Positions 1 through 7,204 of a stretch of DNA of 10,995 bases are shown here, one piece after another. Source of the DNA: an uncultured Bacteroidaceae bacterium (lineage in GTDB: Bacteria; Bacteroidota; Bacteroidia; Bacteroidales; Bacteroidaceae); assembly GCA_904502185.1 (NCBI GenBank), contig CAJGDX010000074.1, positions 1 through 10,995 of the forward strand. Direction: 5' to 3'. Position numbers and translations under genes: made by a program. The notes beneath the pieces are model-generated. The model was given only the letters and a program-made list of their open reading frames with translations. It had not been told where the DNA came from and searched no databases. Each line of letters begins with the position of its first letter. The stretch's first letter is position 1.

Positions 1-126
1 AATTCTGCGGATTGAAACACACTTTTAGACCCTTTTAAACTTTTACCGGACACCAATAATTTAAAAATAAAAAGAGGGAATCAGATTACTCGTTAGTCCA
101 GTAATAAACGAGCGAAGCATCAACAG
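1..126. other. Left-edge stretch without an assignable gene
   Basis: The first 126 bases hold no complete gene. Three short forward frames run in from the left edge and each meets a stop within the first 40 bases (stops near 13, 27 and 36), so any of them could be the tail of a gene lying outside, but none can be recognised. The stretch around 52-78 is very A-rich. A weak inverted repeat, CTCGTT near 89 and AACGAG near 107, could form a small hairpin. No promoter match was seen. Confidence 0.4.
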
Positions 127-169
127 CAAATGCCCGGCTGTCCACTTATTAGTGACAGCCGGGCATTTG
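127..169. terminator. Strong hairpin after the GH51 gene, probable terminator
   Basis: Positions 127-146 and 151-169 form a 19-bp stem with a single bulged C at 142 and a TATT tetraloop at 147-150; the outer 15 bp are perfect and GC-rich in the middle (GCCCGGC). It lies 20 bp beyond the stop codon of the minus-strand arabinofuranosidase gene, the right place for its terminator. No good T-tract follows on either strand, so it may act as an mRNA 3' stabilising hairpin as much as an intrinsic terminator. It could also serve a plus-strand gene entering from the left. Confidence 0.7.
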
Positions 170-189
170 TATCTTAAAATCCCTGCACT

Positions 190-2619
190 CTATTTAGAGA
201 GTACAAGCACAGTGTAAGAGTATCCGGGAATGTTGCATGTGAGATTAGCAGTATTCTCGACAATTCGTTTCACAGGACTCACCTTTGTGGGGTTCTCGGG
301 GCTGTTTGCATCCTTCAACTGTGCTGTAAGGGTTACTGTGTGGGCTGCCTCAACCTTGCCAAAGCCTGAGATGTCGAACTTTGCATTCACGTCGTCGCCA
401 TATACGTTTGCAATGTGAAGAACCATTTTTTTACCATCTTCGCTGCGTGTGGCTGTTACATCCAAGGTGTTGCCTTCGCCTGCGACAGAAGAGCTTACCA
501 ACAAGGGCAAATGGTTCTCCGATGCCATCTGCTGTGCATAGTAGGGAGGCATGCCCCACACCTGCGAGGGGGTAAAGAAGACCTGACCCTGATCCCAGCC
601 ATTGTCATTCTGCTTGTATGGCTGCAAAGCATTGGCTGCGCAAGAGGTAAGCACAAAGTCGCCCATGCGTCTTACGGCATTCTGCAATGTCACATGTCCC
701 AGTGCGCGCTGCATGTTATGTGTCCATCCATTCTCCTCGAAGATGGCACATTTCATTTTGGTATTAGGATTCCACTTGAGGAACAGTTCTTTCATACGAC
801 GAAGCTCAGTCTCAACATCCTTACCCGATTCCAATGCATCGGCCAACGGATGATAGTCCCAATAGTCGGCTTTTCCGTCAAGAGCCTTGAAGAGTCTTTC
901 GCTGTTGGGTGAGTCGGGACGCCACCATGCTGTGATAACCAGGCTTACCGAAGGGTCTTTACTCTTTATTGCATCGTGCAGAAGATTGAAACGCTCGATA
1001 TACTCGTCATATTTTGCCGAGTCGTCGCCACAGTACATAACCTCTTCGTTACCTATGCCAATATATTTTACGCCATAAGGCTTGGGGTGACCGTTCTTGG
1101 CACGAATCTTACCCCACTTTGTAGTGGTAGAGCCGTTGAGATACTCTATCATGTCGGCAGCATCCTCTGGTGTCTCGAATATATTCATTGCAAAAGAGGG
1201 TGTAAAACCTGCAGCTTCACAGAACTGGAGGAAATCCTCGATGCCGAAGCCGTTGGTAGAATATTTGTACCAATGACCTCTGTACGGAGGACGCTTGTCA
1301 ACATCACCAATCATCTTCTTGAAGCGATATTCACCGGCATTAACCATTGTACCACCATAGCGCAGGAATGTCAATCCCTGGTTAACCATCGCTTTGGAAA
1401 TGTCAGCGCGGAATGGCAATCCCTTGAAACGGTCCTCACCGGTAGTCATCAGGGTCACCTGGTCAACCTTCACTGCTCCCGGAGCATTTATATACAATGC
1501 CATACGTGCATTCTTGTCATCCGTATTCGATGTAAGCTTAAATGCGTGACGTTTCCATTTCTTCGACAAGCCGCCAACAACACAACGTGCATACTCCTTG
1601 GTACCATCTGCACTTTCGAGAGCCACTATTGCTTTACCCTTGCATGAGATGTTCTTCATATAGAAACGTCCCTCAAATGTCTGTCCTTTGCGCACAGCAA
1701 TTCCCCAACGGTTGAGACTGGCATTTGCAACACCCACAGCTCCACTGCCCGAAACAAACTCTATGGTCTGGGAATTTTTACCGTTGTAAGCATCTTCACT
1801 GTCAAGCATATATTTTCCCTGAGCATCGCCCTTGAAGGCTGCATCCCATTGAAGGCTCACCTGTTCGGGAGTCTTTGCAGCGAGTGAATACTCCTTTCCG
1901 TCTATTTTGAAATTGGCAAATCTGGTGTCGCTGTTCCATACGCGCATGCCGACGCCACCTCTGCGCAACACATTGTCTGACAGCTGTAGTCGGCATATAC
2001 TCTTGCCATTAAGGAATATATCGATTCCTCCGTTGTTAACATCGGCTTTTAGGTTATTCCACTCGGTAGGCACAAAATCCACCGTTACATCGGCAAGATG
2101 CTCCCAATTGTTTTTGTGCTTACCCACTGTAAGTCTTTTGCCATCAGCCGTAATGCTTATTTCGTATCCATAGAAATTGTCGGCACCCACACGCGGATTC
2201 GATACATAGAGCAGCAGACCTGCATTTTTAAGTCCACGGCCAAACTTGTCGAACTTGACATCAACCTCCACTGTGCTACCTGTGAAATCCTCTTTGCTTA
2301 CAATTTTAGAACCGGCGTTCGCTGTGGAAAATATTGCCTCGCCATCGATACTCCATTTGCCTCCGTAAACTTTGAAATTGTCGAATTTGGGGTTGTCGAT
2401 AGGCTCTTCGAAACTCTCGCCGAATATCTTCTGGTCGTAGAGTCCTCCATAAATCTCGTGGTTCACATCCTCTATACAAGCACCATAGAGGTAGGGTGTA
2501 ATCTTTTGTTCAACCTTTCCTGCATCCACCTTCACCAGCACGTTGTTTCCCTGTGCAAATGTAAAAGCAGGAACCATTGACAATGCTGTTGCATATAACA
2601 GCTTTTTAATGTGTAACAT
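190..2619 (-). CDS. Modular GH51 alpha-L-arabinofuranosidase, exported
   Basis: This 809-aa protein is predicted to release terminal alpha-L-arabinofuranose from arabinan, arabinoxylan or pectic side chains, acting outside the cytoplasm. Residues 1-22 look like a signal peptide ending in AFTFA before Q23. The GH51 fold begins at about 27-72 (ITPYLYGACIEDVNHEIYGG). It is then interrupted by a DUF1080/laminin-G-like beta-sandwich (about 78-245) and a CBM4_9-like carbohydrate-binding module (about 250-392). The catalytic TIM barrel spans about 395-690 and starts with FLRYGGTMVNAGEYRFK. The acid/base is probably E525 in GIGNEEV. The nucleophile is E628 or E629 in CAIFEENGW, with E629 fitting the usual spacing better. 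A C-terminal beta-domain finishes the protein. Barrel motifs look intact, so it should be active. It is divergent from the GH78-type gene and has its own Bacteroidetes promoter about 77 bp upstream. The family is clear; the exact substrate is inferred. Confidence 0.93.
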   Translation of the reverse strand: MLHIKKLLYATALSMVPAFTFAQGNNVLVKVDAGKVEQKITPYLYGACIEDVNHEIYGGLYDQKIFGESFEEPIDNPKFDNFKVYGGKWSIDGEAIFSTANAGSKIVSKEDFTGSTVEVDVKFDKFGRGLKNAGLLLYVSNPRVGADNFYGYEISITADGKRLTVGKHKNNWEHLADVTVDFVPTEWNNLKADVNNGGIDIFLNGKSICRLQLSDNVLRRGGVGMRVWNSDTRFANFKIDGKEYSLAAKTPEQVSLQWDAAFKGDAQGKYMLDSEDAYNGKNSQTIEFVSGSGAVGVANASLNRWGIAVRKGQTFEGRFYMKNISCKGKAIVALESADGTKEYARCVVGGLSKKWKRHAFKLTSNTDDKNARMALYINAPGAVKVDQVTLMTTGEDRFKGLPFRADISKAMVNQGLTFLRYGGTMVNAGEYRFKKMIGDVDKRPPYRGHWYKYSTNGFGIEDFLQFCEAAGFTPSFAMNIFETPEDAADMIEYLNGSTTTKWGKIRAKNGHPKPYGVKYIGIGNEEVMYCGDDSAKYDEYIERFNLLHDAIKSKDPSVSLVITAWWRPDSPNSERLFKALDGKADYWDYHPLADALESGKDVETELRRMKELFLKWNPNTKMKCAIFEENGWTHNMQRALGHVTLQNAVRRMGDFVLTSCAANALQPYKQNDNGWDQGQVFFTPSQVWGMPPYYAQQMASENHLPLLVSSSVAGEGNTLDVTATRSEDGKKMVLHIANVYGDDVNAKFDISGFGKVEAAHTVTLTAQLKDANSPENPTKVSPVKRIVENTANLTCNIPGYSYTVLVLSK

Positions 2620-2695
2620 AACTTTATATTTAATAATTGTCCTAATATCACAAAAGGTGGTTGCTTTTTACTTGTCAACCAACCCAATAACGATG

Positions 2696-2727
2696 CAAAA
2701 ATAGCTAAAAGGTAATAAAAAAGCAAA
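2696..2727 (-). promoter_or_regulatory. Bacteroidetes-type promoter of the GH51 gene
   Basis: Read on the minus strand, TTTG (2727-2724) is followed after exactly 20 bp by TATTTTTG (2703-2696). This matches both boxes of the Bacteroides housekeeping promoter (TTTG, 19-21 bp, TAnnTTTG). Transcription should start near 2690, giving a leader of about 70 nt before the ATG at 2619. No Shine-Dalgarno sequence is evident; the bases just before the start are almost all A and T, as is usual in this phylum. Confidence 0.7.
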
Positions 2728-2803
2728 AATCTGCTTTCGTGCTGGAGAAAGAATTGTTTTTACCTTTTTCCTCTAACAATACCAGCTTTCCAAATAAAAG
2801 AAC

Positions 2804-2811
2804 TACATTTG
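2804..2811 (+). promoter_or_regulatory. Possible -7 element of the GH78-type gene
   Basis: TACATTTG at 2804-2811 matches the Bacteroidetes -7 consensus TAnnTTTG and lies 55 bp before the ATG at 2867. No TTTG box sits 19-21 bp upstream, so this is a half-match; the gene may depend on an activator, as glycosidase genes often do, or use another start site. The leader has no evident Shine-Dalgarno sequence. Confidence 0.4.
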
Positions 2812-2866
2812 TTAATCCTTTACAAACAGGGAGAAACACAGTTCGTAAAACCAAACACATGCAACA

Positions 2867-5095
2867 ATGAAAAAAATATCAATCTTAGGCTTTTGGATTG
2901 TAATAATGTCGATCTTTGCAGGGTGCAGCCAAAGCCCTAAAGTCGATCTTAAGGAGTGTGATACCTTTGTAGCCGCAAAACCCATGTGGGCCGAGGGACG
3001 CGAAACGGAACGCAACCTCACACTCTCGTTCCGCGAAGTCATTGAAACAGGACGAGTAAGCGAAGCATATATACGCCTGACAGCATCGTGCGACTACCGT
3101 ATGCGTGTAAACGGAAAGTTCGTTGCGCATGGCCCATGTGTAGCTGCACACGACTACTATCGCATGGACTGCATCGACCTGAAGCCCTACCTGCAAAGAG
3201 GCAAGAACATAATAGCCATAGAGGTTGCAGGATACAACGACGACAACTACTATCTGTTGAACCAGCCCTCGTTCCTGCAGGCCGAGGTGGAGATAGACGG
3301 AAAGGTGGTAGCTGCCACCGGCAACGAGTTCAAGGCATACGACCTGAAACAGCGCAAACAGGATGTGCCCGAATTCAGTTTCCAGCGTCCGCACATCGAA
3401 CATTATATTTTGTCGGAGGGCTTTGAACAATGGCTGACCGACACCGAATGGCAGGGCGAAGAGATTGTCAAACAGGCACAGCAACCTGCGAAAAGTATTA
3501 TTTCACGCCATGTGGAATACCCCAATTACCGTCTGCACGATGCGCAGCCCGCTTCGAACGGCATCTACGCATTCGAGTGCAACAGCACCGGCTTTTTGGG
3601 TGTAAAAGTAAAAGTGGAAGAGCCCACCCGTCTGAAAGTGCGCTTTGACGAGGTACTTACCGAAGATGGCAATGTAGATGGCAGACGACTGATATGCAAT
3701 GCGTTTATCATATACGAATTGCAGCCCGGCGAATACAGCATTGAGAGCTTCGAACCCTACACCATGAAATATGTGCAGCCAATTGTCGAGAGTGGAAAAT
3801 GCAACATAGAAGGTTTCTACATGCGCGACTATTGCAATTCGGACGTTGACCGTGCGAAATTCGTTTCGGCTAATAAGAATTTGAACCGCCTGTTTGAGGC
3901 TGCGCGGGAAACATTCCGCCAAAATGCTCTCGACGTGTTCATGGATTGCCCCTCGCGCGAACGTGCCGGTTGGTTGTGCGACAGCTATTTCTCAGCGCGT
4001 GTGGCATTCGACATTTCTGGTGACACAAAGATTGAACGTAACTTCATGCAGAACTACCTGTTGCCTGAAAAGTTCAAACACATCGACGAAGGAATGTTGC
4101 CCATGTGCTATCCTTCGGAGCATCCCAACAGAAACCATATTCCCAACTGGGCCATGTGGTTCGTGCTGCAACTCGAGGAGTATCTGCAGCGCAGCGGTGA
4201 CCGTGAGACAATCGATGCTGCCAAAAACAGAGTATATGCCCTGATAGAATACTTCAAGCCATTCCTGAACGAAGACGGGCTGCTGGAACGCCTTACACGC
4301 TGGGTGTTTGTAGAGTGGTCGCATGCCAACAATCTGGTGCAGGATGTCAGCTACCCCTCAAACATGCTGTATGCCGAAATGCTGGATGTGGCAGGGCGTC
4401 TTTACAGCGATGAGGCTCTTCGCCAGCAGGCAGAGCAGATACGCGAAACAATACGCAAACAGTCGTTCGACGGTGAATATTTCGTTGACAATGCCATCCG
4501 CGGCAAAGATGGAACTTTGGAGTTGTCGGGACAACACACTGAAGTTTGCCAGTATTATGCATTCTACACCCACGTAGCAACACCCGAATCGCACCCCGAA
4601 CTGTGGAAACGCCTGCGCGACGAGTTTGGCCCTGTGCGCAAACAGAGTCAGGCATACCCCGACGTGCCTTTTGCCAATGCCTTTGTAGGTAACTATATGC
4701 GTAACGAACTGCTCTCACGTGAAGGGCTGATAGCACAGCTTCTCAACGAGACGGTAGATTTCTATCTGCCTATGGTTGAGCTCACCGGCACATTGTGGGA
4801 AAATATGACTACCGTTGCAAGCTGCAATCACGGTTTTGCATCGCACATTGCACATGTGCTGTATCGCGACGTATTGGGCGTATACAACATTTCACCCACA
4901 GAGAAGGAGGTTACACTTCGTATGATTGAGAGCGGATTGGAGCATTGCAAAGGTTCTATCCCCGTTGGCGAAGAATCTGTTGACATCGAGTGGACAAAAG
5001 AGAATGGCAAGTTTGCGATAACACTCTCGCTGCCCGAGGGATATAGTTATAAGGTTATGCCTACTGACAGTGATGTGTGTGTAAAGTGCAAATAA
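2867..5095 (+). CDS. GH78-type alpha-L-rhamnosidase lipoprotein
   Basis: This 742-aa protein is predicted to hydrolyse terminal alpha-L-rhamnose residues, for example from rhamnogalacturonan side chains or plant glycosides. Residues 1-20 are a lipoprotein signal with lipobox IFAGC, C20 being the lipidated cysteine. The N-terminal half (about 30-325) is beta-rich, as in GH78 proteins. The (alpha/alpha)6 barrel begins at about 330. DCPSRERAGWLCD at 360-372 corresponds to the canonical DCPxRDExxGWxGD motif with one residue missing, and E365 is the likely general acid. GTLWE at 641-645 gives E645 as the likely general base, followed by SCNHGFASH, a GH78 hallmark. A small C-terminal beta-domain follows at about 672-730. 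The start was chosen because it directly precedes the signal sequence. It is divergent from the GH51 gene, suggesting shared pectin use. The family call is firm, but the altered motif leaves room for a different sugar. Confidence 0.88.
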   Translation: MKKISILGFWIVIMSIFAGCSQSPKVDLKECDTFVAAKPMWAEGRETERNLTLSFREVIETGRVSEAYIRLTASCDYRMRVNGKFVAHGPCVAAHDYYRMDCIDLKPYLQRGKNIIAIEVAGYNDDNYYLLNQPSFLQAEVEIDGKVVAATGNEFKAYDLKQRKQDVPEFSFQRPHIEHYILSEGFEQWLTDTEWQGEEIVKQAQQPAKSIISRHVEYPNYRLHDAQPASNGIYAFECNSTGFLGVKVKVEEPTRLKVRFDEVLTEDGNVDGRRLICNAFIIYELQPGEYSIESFEPYTMKYVQPIVESGKCNIEGFYMRDYCNSDVDRAKFVSANKNLNRLFEAARETFRQNALDVFMDCPSRERAGWLCDSYFSARVAFDISGDTKIERNFMQNYLLPEKFKHIDEGMLPMCYPSEHPNRNHIPNWAMWFVLQLEEYLQRSGDRETIDAAKNRVYALIEYFKPFLNEDGLLERLTRWVFVEWSHANNLVQDVSYPSNMLYAEMLDVAGRLYSDEALRQQAEQIRETIRKQSFDGEYFVDNAIRGKDGTLELSGQHTEVCQYYAFYTHVATPESHPELWKRLRDEFGPVRKQSQAYPDVPFANAFVGNYMRNELLSREGLIAQLLNETVDFYLPMVELTGTLWENMTTVASCNHGFASHIAHVLYRDVLGVYNISPTEKEVTLRMIESGLEHCKGSIPVGEESVDIEWTKENGKFAITLSLPEGYSYKVMPTDSDVCVKCK

Positions 5096-5178
5096 ACATC
5101 ATGTATATATCCTCTGTGAATTTACATTAAATCGGAATGATTTTCGTTTATCATGGTTATAGGTGCTGTTAACTCTTT
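5096..5178. other. Gene-free spacer before the dispersed repeat
   Basis: This is the first part of a 535-bp gene-free region (5096-5630) lying between two convergent genes. It holds no frame with coding character, no clear hairpin after the GH78-type gene and no promoter match. The rest of the region is covered by the repeat, the DnaA-box pair and the terminator listed separately; positions 5472-5583 likewise show nothing recognisable. Confidence 0.5.
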
Positions 5179-5401
5179 TAGTTTACGGCCTATTTTACCC
5201 TTAACCTTTGGTTGCAGTAGTTAAAGGTAGTATTCTCTATCATGTTCTTTTGCCGGGCAAAAGAACCAAAATCCCCGGCACACGGGACGCAGCAGGCGGC
5301 TCTGCCTTTGTTCAGAAGTTGTCTTTGGGCAACATTCCTCAGTCGGTGGCGAGCCTTGTCGCTCGAGCTTGATCATATGTTTTTCGGGTGCTGCGGAACT
5401 C
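5179..5401 (+). repeat. Dispersed hairpin-rich repeat, copy A
   Basis: This segment is closely similar, in the same orientation, to 10701-10995 at the right edge. Long identical stretches include the region around 5229-5271, the CCCCGGCACACGGGACGCAG stretch near 5274 and the GGTGGCGAGCCTTGTCGCTC stretch near 5346. It contains a perfect palindrome with 11-bp arms around one G (5244-5266) and a second hairpin at 5318-5333 that is kept in both copies. Compared with copy B it lacks about 75 bp after GCAGCA (5289-5294). Short frames through it carry no start context or domain, so it is treated as non-coding. It has no transposase and resembles a REP/MITE-like or structured-RNA element; which of these is unknown. 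Its right limit may extend past 5401, because copy B is cut off there by the window edge. Confidence 0.85.
5244..5266. repeat. Perfect 11-bp-arm palindrome in repeat copy A
   Basis: GTTCTTTTGCC and its exact reverse complement GGCAAAAGAAC are separated by a single G. The identical palindrome sits at 10766-10788 in copy B, making it the most conserved core of the repeat. As RNA it would form a tight hairpin of about 10 bp; as DNA it could be a protein-binding site. Confidence 0.85.
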
Positions 5402-5406
5402 GTTCG

Positions 5407-5430
5407 GTTATCCACACTTGTGTGGATAAC
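5407..5430. promoter_or_regulatory. Inverted pair of consensus DnaA boxes
   Basis: GTTATCCACAC (5407-5417) and its exact reverse complement GTGTGGATAAC (5420-5430) flank a TT spacer. Each arm contains a perfect 9-mer DnaA box of the strongest known type: TTATCCACA at 5408-5416 and TGTGGATAA at 5421-5429. Head-to-head DnaA boxes could bind DnaA for titration or regulation. Nothing else here suggests a replication origin: there is no further box cluster, no recognisable AT-rich unwinding region, and no dnaA or other replication gene in the window. The site lies 6 bp after the compared end of repeat copy A and may belong to that repeat. It could also simply act as an RNA hairpin. Confidence 0.55.
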
Positions 5431-5583
5431 TCACACTCAAACAATCCACGCACTTAATCCGAAAAACGGACGGTCTTTCGCTGTGCTGCTTATGGTGCCG
5501 GATGGGTATTAAGTTACCAATGCTTATAGTGTGCAGTAATGGATCTTTAAAAGTTCTAATTATGCAACGGATGTTATTAAACG

Positions 5584-5613
5584 ACTACTCCCCAAAGCGC
5601 TTTGGGGAGTAGT
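5584..5613. terminator. Bidirectional terminator between convergent genes
   Basis: A perfect 30-bp inverted repeat, ACTACTCCCCAAAGC followed directly by its reverse complement, forms a GC-rich stem with a short loop. On the plus strand it runs into TTTTATATTT, a fair T-tract. On the minus strand it lies 17 bp past the stop of the DUF1846 gene and is followed by CGTTTAATAA. Its place between convergent genes fits termination from both sides, mainly for the DUF1846 gene because the GH78-type gene ends almost 500 bp away. Confidence 0.85.
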
Positions 5614-5630
5614 TTTATATTTCGGATTGG

Positions 5631-7091
5631 TTATTTCTTTATAGGGTCACAAGTCAAGCCTACACCCAATCGTTTGAAAATCTTCTGATCAACATCGCTG
5701 AGCATTACAGTAGAGTGCATCTGGCAACCATTGAGTTTGGGCAGCTGTGCAAGTGCGTTGCGGCAATTTTCGTCAGTGTTGCTGAGCAGCGAGAGAGCTA
5801 CCAGCACCTCGTCGGCATGCAGACGGGGGTTGCGTCCGTGGAGATACTCAACCTTGGTCTTCTGAATGGGTGCTATAAGCGCCTCGGGAATAAGTTTTGC
5901 TGTATGCGGAATACCTGCCAGGTGTTTGGTCGCATTCAGAATGAGCGATGCACTTGAACCCAACAGAGAACTTGCACGTGATGTGATAATTGTACCATCC
6001 TTAAGTTCTATGGCAGCTGAAGCTACACCTGACTCCTTTTTTCGTTCGGCGGCGGCAACAGTGGTCTTGCGATAATCAGTACCAAGCTTTGCCTGCTTCA
6101 TTATGAGGGCAATCTTGTTGACCTCATTCTCGCTGTTACCCTTTGTCGCAAGATCGCACAGAGCGTAGTAGTAACGGCGTACAATCTCGTCGTGTGCAGC
6201 ATTGCAACATCCCTCTTCGTCGTCCATGCAGAACCCAATCATGTTCACACCCATGTCGGTCGGCGATTTATAGGGACTCTCGCCATAAATGCCTTCGAAT
6301 ATAGCATTTAGCACAGGGAATATCTCAATATCTCTGTTATAGTTAACCGCAATCTCGCCATAAGTTTCGAGGTGGAACGGGTCAATCATGTTGACATCGT
6401 TGAGGTCGGCTGTTGCTGCCTCGTATGCCATGTTGAGCGGATGTTTCAATGGCAGGTTCCACACAGGGAATGTTTCGAACTTGGCATATCCGGCCTTTAC
6501 GCCGCGCTTGTTCTCGTGGTAGAGCTGGCTTAGACATACTGCCATCTTGCCGCTTCCGGGGCCGGGAGCAGTGACAACCACCAAGGGACGTGTTGTTGCT
6601 ACATAGTCATTCTTGCCGAAGCCCTCGTCTGAGTCAATCAGTGCCACATTGTTGGGATAACCCTCTATTGTGTAGTGCTTATAGACTTTGATGCCCAAAC
6701 GTTCCAAACGCTGTTTATAACCGTCTGCGCTTGATTGTCCATTGTAGTGAGTGATGACAACGCTGCTTACATACAGGCCTATCTTCTCAAACTCGTCACG
6801 CAATCGCAGCACATCCTCGTTGTATGTGATACCAAGGTCGCTTCTTGTCTTGTTCTTTTCAATATCAAGCGCGCTTATCACAAACACTATTTCGGCACAA
6901 TCGCTAAGCTGCATAAGCATCTGCAACTTGGAATCGGGCTTAAAACCGGGCAATACGCGACTTGCGTGATTGTCGTCAAACAATTTACCTCCAAATTCGA
7001 GGTACAACTTATCGCCGAACTGAGCTATGCGCTCCTTGATGCGTTCGGACTGTATCTTGAGATATTTCTCGTTATCAAAACTTGTTTTCAT
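5631..7091 (-). CDS. DUF1846 (UPF0371) family protein
   Basis: This 486-aa cytoplasmic protein matches the DUF1846/UPF0371 family along its length (members are about 490-500 aa). The family is widespread in Firmicutes and anaerobes, and structures exist, but to my knowledge no function is settled. Recognisable family segments are the N-terminus (MKTSFDNEKYLKIQSERI), KLYLEFGGKLFDDNHASRVL at about 28-47, and DPFHLETYGEIAVNYNRDIE at 237-256. A glycine-rich APGPGSGK at 175-182 resembles a nucleotide-binding P-loop. No signal peptide or membrane segment is seen. The open frame extends 17 codons further to 7142, but the chosen ATG (7091-7089) gives the normal family start, and the extension would run through the promoter. 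It is followed by a strong terminator, so it appears to be a single-gene unit. A role as a nucleotide-dependent enzyme is only inferred from the P-loop-like motif. Confidence 0.9.
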   Translation of the reverse strand: MKTSFDNEKYLKIQSERIKERIAQFGDKLYLEFGGKLFDDNHASRVLPGFKPDSKLQMLMQLSDCAEIVFVISALDIEKNKTRSDLGITYNEDVLRLRDEFEKIGLYVSSVVITHYNGQSSADGYKQRLERLGIKVYKHYTIEGYPNNVALIDSDEGFGKNDYVATTRPLVVVTAPGPGSGKMAVCLSQLYHENKRGVKAGYAKFETFPVWNLPLKHPLNMAYEAATADLNDVNMIDPFHLETYGEIAVNYNRDIEIFPVLNAIFEGIYGESPYKSPTDMGVNMIGFCMDDEEGCCNAAHDEIVRRYYYALCDLATKGNSENEVNKIALIMKQAKLGTDYRKTTVAAAERKKESGVASAAIELKDGTIITSRASSLLGSSASLILNATKHLAGIPHTAKLIPEALIAPIQKTKVEYLHGRNPRLHADEVLVALSLLSNTDENCRNALAQLPKLNGCQMHSTVMLSDVDQKIFKRLGVGLTCDPIKK

Positions 7092-7099
7092 ACTGCCTA

Positions 7100-7130
7100 C
7101 AAAATTACTATTTCTTGCTTTTCCTACAAA
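7100..7130 (-). promoter_or_regulatory. Promoter of the DUF1846 gene, almost no leader
   Basis: On the minus strand TTTG (7130-7127) is followed after 19 bp by TAATTTTG (7107-7100), matching both boxes of the Bacteroidetes promoter. Only 8 nt separate the -7 box from the ATG at 7091, so transcription would start about 2-5 nt before the start codon, giving a leaderless or nearly leaderless mRNA. A weaker TA-N3-TTTG lies around 7140-7148 but has the wrong spacing and no -33 box. Confidence 0.6.
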
Positions 7131-7204
7131 AAAACAAAGCAAAAATTAGAGGTGTTTATGCGGAACTTTTTTTGACAACTTGGCACTGTTAAGTTACGCG
7201 GAAA

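Noticed and set aside
1..96. End of a transposase or other gene at the left edge
   Set aside because: Every forward frame meets a stop within about 40 bases and the remaining residues are too few to recognise a family.
976..1647. Long plus-strand open frame (223 aa) inside the GH51 gene
   Set aside because: It is antisense to a gene with a clear family match and intact motifs, has no signal or domain, and has no promoter or start context.
5407..5430. Reading the DnaA-box pair as a chromosomal or plasmid replication origin
   Set aside because: There are only two boxes, with no dnaA, rep or parAB gene and no iterons or clear unwinding region in the window.
5242..5457. Short frame through repeat copy A (starting MFFCRAKEPK) and the antisense frames at 5221-5415 and 10698-10883
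   Set aside because: They follow the dispersed repeat and contain its palindrome. The copies differ by a 75-bp module and have no coding features, so these are repeat-derived frames rather than genes.
7092..7142. Longer start for the DUF1846 protein (17 extra codons)
   Set aside because: Family members begin at the chosen methionine, and the extension contains the matched promoter.
7172..7196. AACTT/AAGTT hairpin between the BSP and DUF1846 genes as a terminator
   Set aside because: The stem is only 5 bp with a 9-nt loop, and on the minus strand it is followed by A residues rather than T residues.
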